Positions 42,350 through 51,424 of a stretch of 64,000 nt of DNA are shown piece after piece. The notes under the pieces are model-generated. The model made no database searches, was not told the origin of the DNA, and saw only the letters and a list, made by a program, of their open reading frames with translations. Made by a program: the position numbers and the translations under genes. The DNA is taken from assembly GCA_944470555.2 (NCBI GenBank), contig OX104134.1:48234691-48298690 (forward strand). The letters are read 5' to 3'. How positions within the stretch are numbered: position 1 is the first letter of the stretch; each line of letters begins with the position of its first letter. This stretch comes from Heterobilharzia americana. Taxonomy: Eukaryota; Platyhelminthes; Trematoda; Strigeidida; Schistosomatidae.

Positions 42350-43240
42350 TTAAACATCCAGAAATGGTAGTTGGTTGTTCGACTCTTCGTCCATTGTGAA
42401 TTTGATGTCATTTAAAACGTTGTTGATCAAACTGTGGGTGTTTTCTATATCATTCTTTTTAATGATGACGAAAGTGTCATCTTCATAACGAACCCAAATT
42501 TTTGGTTTGATCACAGGTAGAATAATGGCTTCTAGTCTCTGCATCATTGCTTCTGCTATTAATCCGGATATCGATGATCCCATTGGAGTTTCTTTCATCT
42601 GCTTGTATATCTTGCAGTTGAACTGGAAGTGTGTTATCATGCCAAGGTCGATGAGTTCCGTCAGACTCGAACATTTGAGTTTTGTGCGTCCTGAAAGGTT
42701 TTTGTCTTCATTGATCAGAAGGGATATCGTTTCCTTGGCCAACTGATGTTTGATGGATGTGTATAGTGCTGTAACATCGAATGGAATCATTAAATCATCG
42801 TTTTCCATGTTAATAATTTTGATCTTTTCTAAGAATTCTGTTGGTGACTTGATGGGATGTCCGTATGATTGGACGAGGTGCTTCAGTTTTCTCAATGGTT
42901 CTCTTGATATGTTGTAAGTTGGAGTTCCAGAAAGGGAGACCACTGGTCGTACAGGGATATCGGGTTTGTTTAGTTTTGGTCTGCCGTAGAATCGAGGAAG
43001 GATAGGTCCATTCGGTTTCATACGCCATTTGTCTTGCTTTGTTACTTCTTCTGCTCTGAAGGGTTTAATCGAGGTTTTATTGATCTGGTTGTCAAACTTT
43101 TGGGTAGGGTTGGTTTCAGGTGGTTGATACACATTTTTGTATTTGAGTAATTCCCCTACCTTCTTGACAAAGTCTTCTTTGCCCATGATGACTGTAGTTG
43201 GTCCTTTGTCTGCTGGAAGTTTAACTGTATCTTTCCTATT
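42350..43240 (-). CDS. PLE reverse transcriptase, most complete copy
   Basis: Counting from the ATG at 43186 the frame has 278 residues; it is open further upstream and includes ADKGPTTVIMG, the DKG motif typical of PLE N-terminal regions. RT blocks follow: PRFYGRPKLNKP (64-75), RPVVSLSGTP (80-89), motif A FDVTALYTS (136-144), PMGSSISGLIAE (201-212) and the active site YEDD (234-237). LPFLDV ends the frame. PLE RT is the sister group of telomerase RT and copies element RNA at nicked or open DNA ends. Motif A from this copy is the point where the tandem units are joined. The palm is intact by eye, but the ORF is broken before and after. Confidence 0.85.
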   Translation of the reverse strand, partial: NRKDTVKLPADKGPTTVIMGKEDFVKKVGELLKYKNVYQPPETNPTQKFDNQINKTSIKPFRAEEVTKQDKWRMKPNGPILPRFYGRPKLNKPDIPVRPVVSLSGTPTYNISREPLRKLKHLVQSYGHPIKSPTEFLEKIKIINMENDDLMIPFDVTALYTSIKHQLAKETISLLINEDKNLSGRTKLKCSSLTELIDLGMITHFQFNCKIYKQMKETPMGSSISGLIAEAMMQRLEAIILPVIKPKIWVRYEDDTFVIIKKNDIENTHSLINNVLNDIKFTMDEESNNQLPFLDV

Positions 43241-43876
43241 TCTTAATTTTTTTATGTTTTCTGTTCTTCAGTGTTCAGTTGAGCATGATGTCTCCCCTGC
43301 CTGGTTAGTGGTACGATTGTTTGCCGTGTCTCTTGTTGGTTGACCTCATTCGATCCTGACGTGAGGATTCTAATGCCGCAAAGAATTCTGGTTTCGAGGC
43401 AGTTCTTGTGTTGTAATTCAATCGTTTTGAAGGGAAAAGTTCTTCCATTTTCTTTAGTGGTTGTGTGATAAGTTGGTAACGCAGTCGTTTGTTTCTCCGG
43501 TTGTGGGTACTTCCGAGATTTTGAGTAGCATTTTTCAAAGGACTTTTCTTCATTGTTCCTTGTATCGCCTGCTTGATTCTTCGATTGCGGCAGTCAATGT
43601 TGTCATGTGTTGCGTCGCTAGTATGCTTTCTAGTTTTCTCCTTTGATTGGTAATCACTGATTGGTATTTCCGGATCCGGCGGTGTGCATCTGTGATCATC
43701 AATTGGGCCGTGTGCCTTTTACCTTGTTCAGCTATTTTCCATCCCATTGAGCAGTCGGTCGGTGGTCTACGTCCAACACCGTTAGGCAAAACATGCCAAT
43801 GCAGACACTCATGAAGAAAGAATAGTTGTTCTTTTCTGGAAGCTTGTCTTTTGGAGAAGCCTTTACATCTTTGAAC
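42773..43876 (-). repeat. PLE tandem unit 1 (continuous with full RT)
   Basis: This 1104-bp unit spans the PLE N-terminal part (start VQRCKGFSKRQ), the middle region, the DKG motif and RT up to motif A FDV. Unlike the other six, its low-coordinate end runs on into the rest of RT, so it is the parental end of the array. Confidence 0.9.
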
Positions 43877-44290
43877 AACATCGAATGGAATCATTAAATC
43901 ATCGTTTTCCATGTTAATAATTTTGATCTTTTCTAAGAATTCTGTTGGTGACTTGATGGGATGTCCGTATGATTGGACGAGGTGCTTCAGTTTTCTCAAT
44001 GGTTCTCTTGATATGTTGTAAGTTGGAGTTCCAGAAAGGGAGACCACTGGTCGTACAGGGATATCGGGTTTGTTTAGTTTTGGTCTGCCGTAGAATCGAG
44101 GAAGGATAGGTCCATTCGGTTTCATACGCCATTTGTCTTGCTTTGTTACTTCTTCTGCTCTGAAGGGTTTAATCGAGGTTTTATTGATCTGGTTGTCAAA
44201 CTTTTGGGTAGGGTTGGTTTCAGGTGGTTGATACACATTTTTGTATTTGAGTAATTCCCCTACCTTCTTGACAAAGTCTTCTTTGCCCAT
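43550..44290 (-). CDS. Chimeric 246-codon frame across a tandem junction (RT N-part + PLE N-terminus)
   Basis: The frame starts MGKEDFVKKV and runs through RT fingers to IPFDV. It crosses the unit junction into VQRCKGFSKRQASRK and ends KEQ. Identical frames occur at 47961-48701 and 49065-49805, and shortened ones at 44654-45016, 45755-46336 and 46857-47201. The protein would lack the RT active site. It is open because the duplication joined the two parts in phase. I see no promoter for it, and it may be fortuitous. Confidence 0.45.
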   Translation of the reverse strand: MGKEDFVKKVGELLKYKNVYQPPETNPTQKFDNQINKTSIKPFRAEEVTKQDKWRMKPNGPILPRFYGRPKLNKPDIPVRPVVSLSGTPTYNISREPLRKLKHLVQSYGHPIKSPTEFLEKIKIINMENDDLMIPFDVVQRCKGFSKRQASRKEQLFFLHECLHWHVLPNGVGRRPPTDCSMGWKIAEQGKRHTAQLMITDAHRRIRKYQSVITNQRRKLESILATQHMTTLTAAIEESSRRYKEQ

Positions 44291-44980
44291 GATGACTGTA
44301 GTTGGTCCTTTGTCTGCTGGAAGTTTAACTGTATCTTTCCTATTTCTTAATTTTTTTATGTTTTCTGTTCTTCAGTGTTCAGTTGAGCATGATGTCTCCC
44401 CTGCCTGGTTAGTGGTACGATTGTTTGCCGTGTCTCTTGTTGGTTGACCTCATTCTATCCTGACGTGAGGATTCTAATGCCGCAAAGAATTCTGGTTTCG
44501 AGGCAGTTCTTGTGTTGTAATTCAATCGTTTTGAAGGGAAAAGTTCTTCCATTTTCTTTAGTGGTTGTGTGATAAGTTGGTAACGCAGTCGTTTGTTTCT
44601 CCGGTTGTGGGTACTTCCGAGATTTTGAGTAGCATTTTTCAAAGGACTTTTCTTCATTGTTCCTTGTATCGCCTGCTTGATTCTTCGATTGCGGCAGTCA
44701 ATGTTGTCATGTGTTGCGTCGCTAGTATGCTTTCTAGTTTTCTCCTTTGATTGGTAATCACTGATTGGTATTTCCGGATCCGGCGGTGTGCATCTGTGAT
44801 CATCAATTGGGCCGTGTGCCTTTTACCTTGTTCAGCTATTTTCCATCCCATTGAGCAGTCGGTCGGTGGTCTACGTCCAACACCGTTAGGCAAAACATGC
44901 CAATGCAGACACTCATGAAGAAAGAATAGTTGTTCTTTTCTGGAAGCTTGTCTTTTGGAGAAGCCTTTACATCTTTGAAC
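43877..44980 (-). repeat. PLE tandem unit 2
   Basis: Same length as unit 1 (1104 bp) and nearly identical to it; one G-to-T change is visible near 44457. RT motif A is fused directly to the N-terminal start of unit 1, giving an open 246-codon chimera at 43550-44290. Confidence 0.9.
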
Positions 44981-46081
44981 AACATCGAATGGAATCATTA
45001 AATCATCGTTTTCCATGTTAATAATTTTGATCTTTTCTAAGAATTCTGTTGGTGACTTGATGGGATGTCCGTATGATTGGACAGGTGCTTCAGTTTTCTC
45101 AATGGTTCTCTTGATATGTTGTAAGTTGGAGTTCCAGAAAGGAGACCACTGGTCGTACAGGGATATCGGGTTTGTTTAGTTTTGGTCTGCCGTAGAATCG
45201 AGGAAGGATAGGTCCATTCGGTTTCATACGCCATTTGTCTTGCTTTGTTACTTCTTCTGCTCTGAAGGGTTTAATCGAGGTTTTATTGATCTGGTTGTCA
45301 AACTTTTGGGTAGGGTTGGTTTCAGGTGGTTGATACACATTTTTGTATTTGAGTAATTCCCCTACCTTCTTGACAAAGTCTTCTTTGCCCATGATGACTG
45401 TAGTTGGTCCTTTGTCTGCTGGAAGTTTAACTGTATCTTTCCTATTTCTTAATTTTTTATGTTTTCTGTTCTTCAGTGTTCAGTTGAGCATGATGTCTCC
45501 CCTGCCTGGTTAGTGGTACGATTGTTTGCCGTGTCTCTTGTTGGTTGACCTCATTCGATCCTGACGTGAGGATTCTAATGCCGCAAAGAATTCTGGTTTC
45601 GAGGCAGTTCTTGTGTTGTAATTCAATCGTTTTGAAGGGAAAAGTTCTTCCATTTTCTTTAGTGGTTGTGTGATAAGTTGGTAACGCAGTCGTTTGTTTC
45701 TCCGGTTGTGGGTACTTCCGAGATTTTGAGTAGCATTTTTCAAAGGACTTTTCTTCATTGTTCCTTGTATCGCCTGCTTGATTCTTCGATTGCGGCAGTC
45801 AATGTTGTCATGTGTTGCGTCGCTAGTATGCTTTCTAGTTTTCTCCTTTGATTGGTAATCACTGATTGGTATTTCCGGATCCGGCGGTGTGCATCTGTGA
45901 TCATCAATTGGGCCGTGTGCCTTTTACCTTGTTCAGCTATTTTCCATCCCATTGAGCAGTCGGTCGGTGGTCTACGTCCAACACCGTTAGGCAAAACATG
46001 CCAATGCAGACACTCATGAAGAAAGAATAGTTGTTCTTTTCTGGAAGCTTGTCTTTTGGAGAAGCCTTTACATCTTTGAAC
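44981..46081 (-). repeat. PLE tandem unit 3
   Basis: At 1101 bp this unit lacks three single bases relative to units 1 and 2: in GACGAGG near 45081, in GAAAGGG near 45140, and in a T-run near 45455. The losses break the RT frame. The chimeric frame here is shortened to 44654-45016. Confidence 0.9.
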
Positions 46082-47183
46082 AACATCGAATGGAATCATT
46101 AAATCATCGTTTTCCATGTTAATAATTTTGATCTTTTCTAAGAATTCTGTTGGTGACTTGATGGGATGTCCGTATGATTGGACGAGGTGCTTCAGTTTTC
46201 TCAATGGTTCTCTTGATATGTTGTAAGTTGGAGTTCCAGAAAGGGAGACCACTGGTCGTACAGGATATCGGGTTTGTTTAGTTTTGGTCTGCCGTAGAAT
46301 CGAGGAAGGATAGGTCCATTCGGTTTCATACGCCATTTGTCTTGCTTTGTTACTTCTTCTGCTCTGAAGGGTTTAATCGAGGTTTTATTGATCTGGTTGT
46401 CAAACTTTTGGGTAGGGTTGGTTTCAGTGGTTGATACACATTTTTGTATTTGAGTAATTCCCCTACCTTCTTGACAAAGTCTTCTTTGCCCATGATGACT
46501 GTAGTTGGTCCTTTGTCTGCTGGAAGTTTAACTGTATCTTTCCTATTTCTTAATTTTTTTATGTTTCTGTTCTTCAGTGTTCAGTTGAGCATGATGTCTC
46601 CCCTGCCTGGTTAGTGGTACGATTGTTTGCCGTGTCTCTTGTTGGTTGACCTCATTCGATCCTGACGTGAGGATTCTAATGCCGCAAAGAATTCTGGTTT
46701 CGAGGCAGTTCTTGTGTTGTAATTCAATCGTTTTGAAGGGAAAAGTTCTTCCATTTTCTTTAGTGGTTGTGTGATAAGTTGGTAACGCAGTCGTTTGTTT
46801 CTCCGGTTGTGGGTACTTCCGAGATTTTGAGTAGCATTTTTCAAAGGACTTTTTCTTCATTGTTCCTTGTATCGCCTGCTTGATTCTTCGATTGCGGCAG
46901 TCAATGTTGTCATGTGTTGCGTCGCTAGTATGCTTTCTAGTTTTCTCCTTTGATTGGTAATCACTGATTGGTATTTCCGGATCCGGCGGTGTGCATCTGT
47001 GATCATCAATTGGGCCGTGTGCCTTTTACCTTGTTCAGCTATTTTCCATCCCATTGAGCAGTCGGTCGGTGGTCTACGTCCAACACCGTTAGGCAAAACA
47101 TGCCAATGCAGACACTCATGAAGAAAGAATAGTTGTTCTTTTCTGGAAGCTTGTCTTTTGGAGAAGCCTTTACATCTTTGAAC
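46082..47183 (-). repeat. PLE tandem unit 4
   Basis: At 1102 bp it lacks single bases in CAGGGATATC near 46262, CAGGTGG near 46427 and TTTTCTG near 46564, and gains one T near 46853. The chimera at its low end is 45755-46336, shortened by the indel at 46262. Confidence 0.9.
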
Positions 47184-48287
47184 AACATCGAATGGAATCA
47201 TTAAATCATCGTTTTTCCATGTTAATAATTTTGATCTTTTCTAAGAATTCTGTTGGTGACTTGATGGGATGTCCGTATGATTGGACGAGGTGCTTCAGTT
47301 TTCTCAATGGTTCTCTTGATATGTTGTAAGTTGGAGTTCCAGAAAGGGAGACCACTGGTCGTACAGGGATATCGGGTTTGTTTAGTTTTGGTCTGCCGTA
47401 GAATCGAGGAAGGATAGGTCCATTCGGTTTCATACGCCATTTGTCTTGCTTTGTTACTTCTTCTGCTCTGAAGGGTTTAATCGAGGTTTTATTGATCTGG
47501 TTGTCAAACTTTTGGGTAGGGTTGGTTTCAGGTGGTTGATACACATTTTTGTATTTGAGTAATTCCCCTACCTTCTTGACAAAGTCTTCTTTGCCCATGA
47601 TGACTGTAGTTGGTCCTTTGTCTGCTGGAAGTTTAACTGTATCTTTCCTATTTCTTAATTTTTTTATGTTTTCTGTTCTTCAGTGTTCAGTTGAGCATGA
47701 TGTCTCCCCTGCCTGGTTAGTGGTACGATTGTTTGCCGTGTCTCTTGTTGGTTGACCTCATTCGATCCTGACGTGAGGATTCTAATGCCGCAAAGAATTC
47801 TGGTTTCGAGGCAGTTCTTGTGTTGTAATTCAATCGTTTTGAAGGGAAAAGTTCTTCCATTTTCTTTAGTGGTTGTGTGATAAGTTGGTAACGCAGTCGT
47901 TTGTTTCTCCGGTTGTGGGTACTTCCGAGATTTTGAGTAGCATTTTTCAAGGACTTTTCTTCATTGTTCCTTGTATCGCCTGCTTGATTCTTCGATTGCG
48001 GCAGTCAATGTTGTCATGTGTTGCGTCGCTAGTATGCTTTCTAGTTTTCTCCTTTGATTGGTAATCACTGATTGGTATTTCCGGATCCGGCGGTGTGCAT
48101 CTGTGATCATCAATTGGGCCGTGTGCCTTTTACCTTGTTCAGCTATTTTCCATCCCATTGAGCAGTCGGTCGGTGGTCTACGTCCAACACCGTTAGGCAA
48201 AACATGCCAATGCAGACACTCATGAAGAAAGAATAGTTGTTCTTTTCTGGAAGCTTGTCTTTTGGAGAAGCCTTTACATCTTTGAAC
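47184..48287 (-). repeat. PLE tandem unit 5
   Basis: 1104 bp, with one extra T near 47215 that interrupts the chimera across the 47184 junction. One A is missing near 47949. Confidence 0.9.
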
Positions 48288-49391
48288 AACATCGAATGGA
48301 ATCATTAAATCATCGTTTTCCATGTTAATAATTTTGATCTTTTCTAAGAATTCTGTTGGTGACTTGATGGGATGTCCGTATGATTGGACGAGGTGCTTCA
48401 GTTTTCTCAATGGTTCTCTTGATATGTTGTAAGTTGGAGTTCCAGAAAGGGAGACCACTGGTCGTACAGGGATATCGGGTTTGTTTAGTTTTGGTCTGCC
48501 GTAGAATCGAGGAAGGATAGGTCCATTCGGTTTCATACGCCATTTGTCTTGCTTTGTTACTTCTTCTGCTCTGAAGGGTTTAATCGAGGTTTTATTGATC
48601 TGGTTGTCAAACTTTTGGGTAGGGTTGGTTTCAGGTGGTTGATACACATTTTTGTATTTGAGTAATTCCCCTACCTTCTTGACAAAGTCTTCTTTGCCCA
48701 TGATGACTGTAGTTGGTCCTTTGTCTGCTGGAAGTTTAACTGTATCTTTCCTATTTCTTAATTTTTTTATGTTTTCTGTTCTTCAGTGTTCAGTTGAGCA
48801 TGATGTCTCCCCTGCCTGGTTAGTGGTACGATTGTTTGCCGTGTCTCTTGTTGGTTGACCTCATTCGATCCTGACGTGAGGATTCTAATGCCGCAAAGAA
48901 TTCTGGTTTCGAGGCAGTTCTTGTGTTGTAATTCAATCGTTTTGAAGGGAAAAGTTCTTCCATTTTCTTTAGTGGTTGTGTGATAAGTTGGTAACGCAGT
49001 CGTTTGTTTCTCCGGTTGTGGGTACTTCCGAGATTTTGAGTAGCATTTTTCAAAGGACTTTTCTTCATTGTTCCTTGTATCGCCTGCTTGATTCTTCGAT
49101 TGCGGCAGTCAATGTTGTCATGTGTTGCGTCGCTAGTATGCTTTCTAGTTTTCTCCTTTGATTGGTAATCACTGATTGGTATTTCCGGATCCGGCGGTGT
49201 GCATCTGTGATCATCAATTGGGCCGTGTGCCTTTTACCTTGTTCAGCTATTTTCCATCCCATTGAGCAGTCGGTCGGTGGTCTACGTCCAACACCGTTAG
49301 GCAAAACATGCCAATGCAGACACTCATGAAGAAAGAATAGTTGTTCTTTTCTGGAAGCTTGTCTTTTGGAGAAGCCTTTACATCTTTGAAC
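48288..49391 (-). repeat. PLE tandem unit 6
   Basis: 1104 bp and nearly identical to units 1 and 2. The chimera across its low-coordinate junction is open for 246 codons (47961-48701). Confidence 0.9.
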
Positions 49392-50496
49392 AACATCGAA
49401 TGGAATCATTAAATCATCGTTTTCCATGTTAATAATTTTGATCTTTTCTAAGAATTCTGTTGGTGACTTGATGGGATGTCCGTATGATTGGACGAGGTGC
49501 TTCAGTTTTCTCAATGGTTCTCTTGATATGTTGTAAGTTGGAGTTCCAGAAAGGGAGACCACTGGTCGTACAGGGATATCGGGTTTGTTTAGTTTTGGTC
49601 TGCCGTAGAATCGAGGAAGGATAGGTCCATTCGGTTTCATACGCCATTTGTCTTGCTTTGTTACTTCTTCTGCTCTGAAGGGTTTAATCGAGGTTTTATT
49701 GATCTGGTTGTCAAACTTTTGGGTAGGGTTGGTTTCAGGTGGTTGATACACATTTTTGTATTTGAGTAATTCCCCTACCTTCTTGACAAAGTCTTCTTTG
49801 CCCATGATGACTGTAGTTGGTCCTTTGTCTGCTGGAAGTTTAACTGTATCTTTCCTATTTCTTAATTTTTTTATGTTTTCTGTTCTTCAGTGTTCAGTTG
49901 AGCATGATGTCTCCCCTGCCTGGTTAGTGGTACGATTGTTTGCCGTGTCTCTTGTTGGTTGACCTCATTCGATCCTGACGTGAGGATTCTAATGCCGCAA
50001 AGAATTCTGGTTTCGAGGCAGTTCTTGTGTTGTAATTCAATCGTTTTTGAAGGGAAAAGTTCTTCCATTTTCTTTAGTGGTTGTGTGATAAGTTGGTAAC
50101 GCAGTCGTTTGTTTCTCCGGTTGTGGGTACTTCCGAGATTTTGAGTAGCATTTTTCAAAGGACTTTTCTTCATTGTTCCTTGTATCGCCTGCTTGATTCT
50201 TCGATTGCGGCAGTCAATGTTGTCATGTGTTGCGTCGCTAGTATGCTTTCTAGTTTTCTCCTTTGATTGGTAATCACTGATTGGTATTTCCGGATCCGGC
50301 GGTGTGCATCTGTGATCATCAATTGGGCCGTGTGCCTTTTACCTTGTTCAGCTATTTTCCATCCCATTGAGCAGTCGGTCGGTGGTCTACGTCCAACACC
50401 GTTAGGCAAAACATGCCAATGTAGACACTCATGAAGAAAGAATAGTTGTTCTTTTCTGGAAGCTTGTCTTTTGGAGAAGCCTTTACATCTTTGAAC
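49392..50496 (-). repeat. PLE tandem unit 7 (5'-most)
   Basis: 1105 bp with one extra T near 50045 and a C-to-T change near 50422. At 50497 the sequence leaves the array and enters the PLE leader, so this is the array's 5' boundary. The chimera at its low end is 49065-49805. Confidence 0.9.
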
Positions 50497-50662
50497 AACC
50501 TGAAGCTTCCTACGCTAGTATGATTTTGAAATAATGAGGCATATTTGTAGATCGGGTGGATGGTCTTGGTTGTATTATGTTCTCTGAGCTGGGTTCTTTA
50601 ATCGCAAAGCTTCCCTCGCCTTCCTAGACGATATCATCAGCACTAACTTCAGCATGAAATTA
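50497..50662 (-). promoter_or_regulatory. PLE internal leader (pLTR-like) upstream of the tandem array
   Basis: On the minus strand this ~165-base leader precedes the first N-terminal unit. Its first half is homologous to the 3' tail just before the hammerhead motif at 41420-41465 (TTCATGCTGAAGTTAGTG against TTCATACTGAGGTCAGTG). This is the expected PLE arrangement, in which a terminal repeat upstream of the ORF provides promoter and ribozyme. It ends at an inversion junction near 50662. Confidence 0.6.
50599..50640 (-). ncRNA. Hammerhead-ribozyme-like motif in the PLE leader
   Basis: On the minus strand CTGATGA (50634-50640) is followed by a hairpin TCGTC / TAGGAA / GGCGA and then GAAGC, with a later GATT that fits an NUH cleavage site. 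The first core element is canonical, whereas the second reads GGAAG instead of GAAA. Aligned without gaps to the motif at 41414-41444, the two copies together give a more canonical core than either alone. Confidence 0.5.
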
Positions 50663-51415
50663 CTCGATGTCCACCCTAACGAAGAACGGCTACCCACGAA
50701 TCTCTGTCAGAAGATTCCTATCCCGGGCATCACCAACTGTAAAATCATCGACAGGAATCAACAAACGCTTCGTCCTACCATACATAAAGAATGTGTCAGA
50801 AACCACGACGAGATTGCTGAGACCACTCGGAATTGGTGTGGCTCATAAACCAACAAATTTCCTCCAAACGCTATTATGCAGACCAAAGGACGCAACAAGC
50901 AAAGACAAACCAAATATCATTTGCAAAATCAACTGCAATAACTGCAGTCAGCACTACATTAGACAAAACGGCCGCCCTCTTCACCTTCGTCTACATGAGC
51001 ACCAATTGGCTACTAAACGTCGCGACATTTTGTCATTCATTTCAATGCACGTGGATAATTATGGACATGAATTCAATTTCGACAATGTAGAAATTTTGGA
51101 CAGAGGAAACACAAGGAATGTCAGAGAATTTCTGGAAGCTTGGCACTCAAGTCAGTCAGCAATCAATAGTTGTATAGACATAGACCTGATCCATCGACCA
51201 GTAAGAAAAATGATAAACGACAAAAAGGTCAGAGGTGAAGCAGAGGAACAGCCAACAGGAAAGTCTATACAATCGATGACATAACAATCGAAGGAAAAAA
51301 CCAATCACAGGCCACATCGCCAGAGCAAGCTGCTAAATCACTCACGGAAAGATACTGACAGTTCACTTCATACTGAGGTCAGTGCTGATGGTGTCGTCTA
51401 TTAAGGCGATGAAAG
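50663..51415 (+). pseudogene. Inverted 3' part of the PLE (GIY-YIG domain and tail)
   Basis: This copy is the reverse complement of 41414-42166; paired positions add to 92829 without visible indels. The frame 50667-51284 repeats the nuclease domain. It ends with the tail GGCGATGAAAG at 51415, directly before the second copy of the 9-bp target duplication. The hammerhead-like motif is at 51385-51415, truncated after GAAAG. RT is absent from this inverted piece. Confidence 0.85.
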
Positions 51416-51424
51416 TGTCATGTG
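51416..51424. repeat. Right target-site duplication of the PLE locus
   Basis: TGTCATGTG repeats 41392-41400 in the same orientation, flush with the end of the right PLE tail. Confidence 0.75.

Larger units (their letters stand above)
41401..51415 (-). mobile_element. Penelope-like element locus with inverted tails and a 7-unit tandem array
   Basis: The 10-kb locus is bounded by a 9-bp direct duplication. Read on the minus strand from 50662 it has an internal terminal-repeat-like leader, then seven tandem ~1.1-kb units (50496-42773). It continues with the rest of RT, a GIY-YIG-type domain, and a 3' tail ending at 41401. At the right end, 50663-51415 is an inverted copy of the 3' part, so the locus has ~750-bp inverted ends. 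Partial tandem and inverted copies are a known habit of PLEs, but seven repeats of one N-terminal module is unusual. Hammerhead-like motifs lie in both tails and in the leader. Frames are broken in most parts. Confidence 0.85.

Noticed and set aside
41401..51415. The tandem array as a CRISPR or classical satellite
   Set aside because: Units are ~1.1 kb and encode PLE RT sequence, with no short repeat-spacer pattern and no short monomer.
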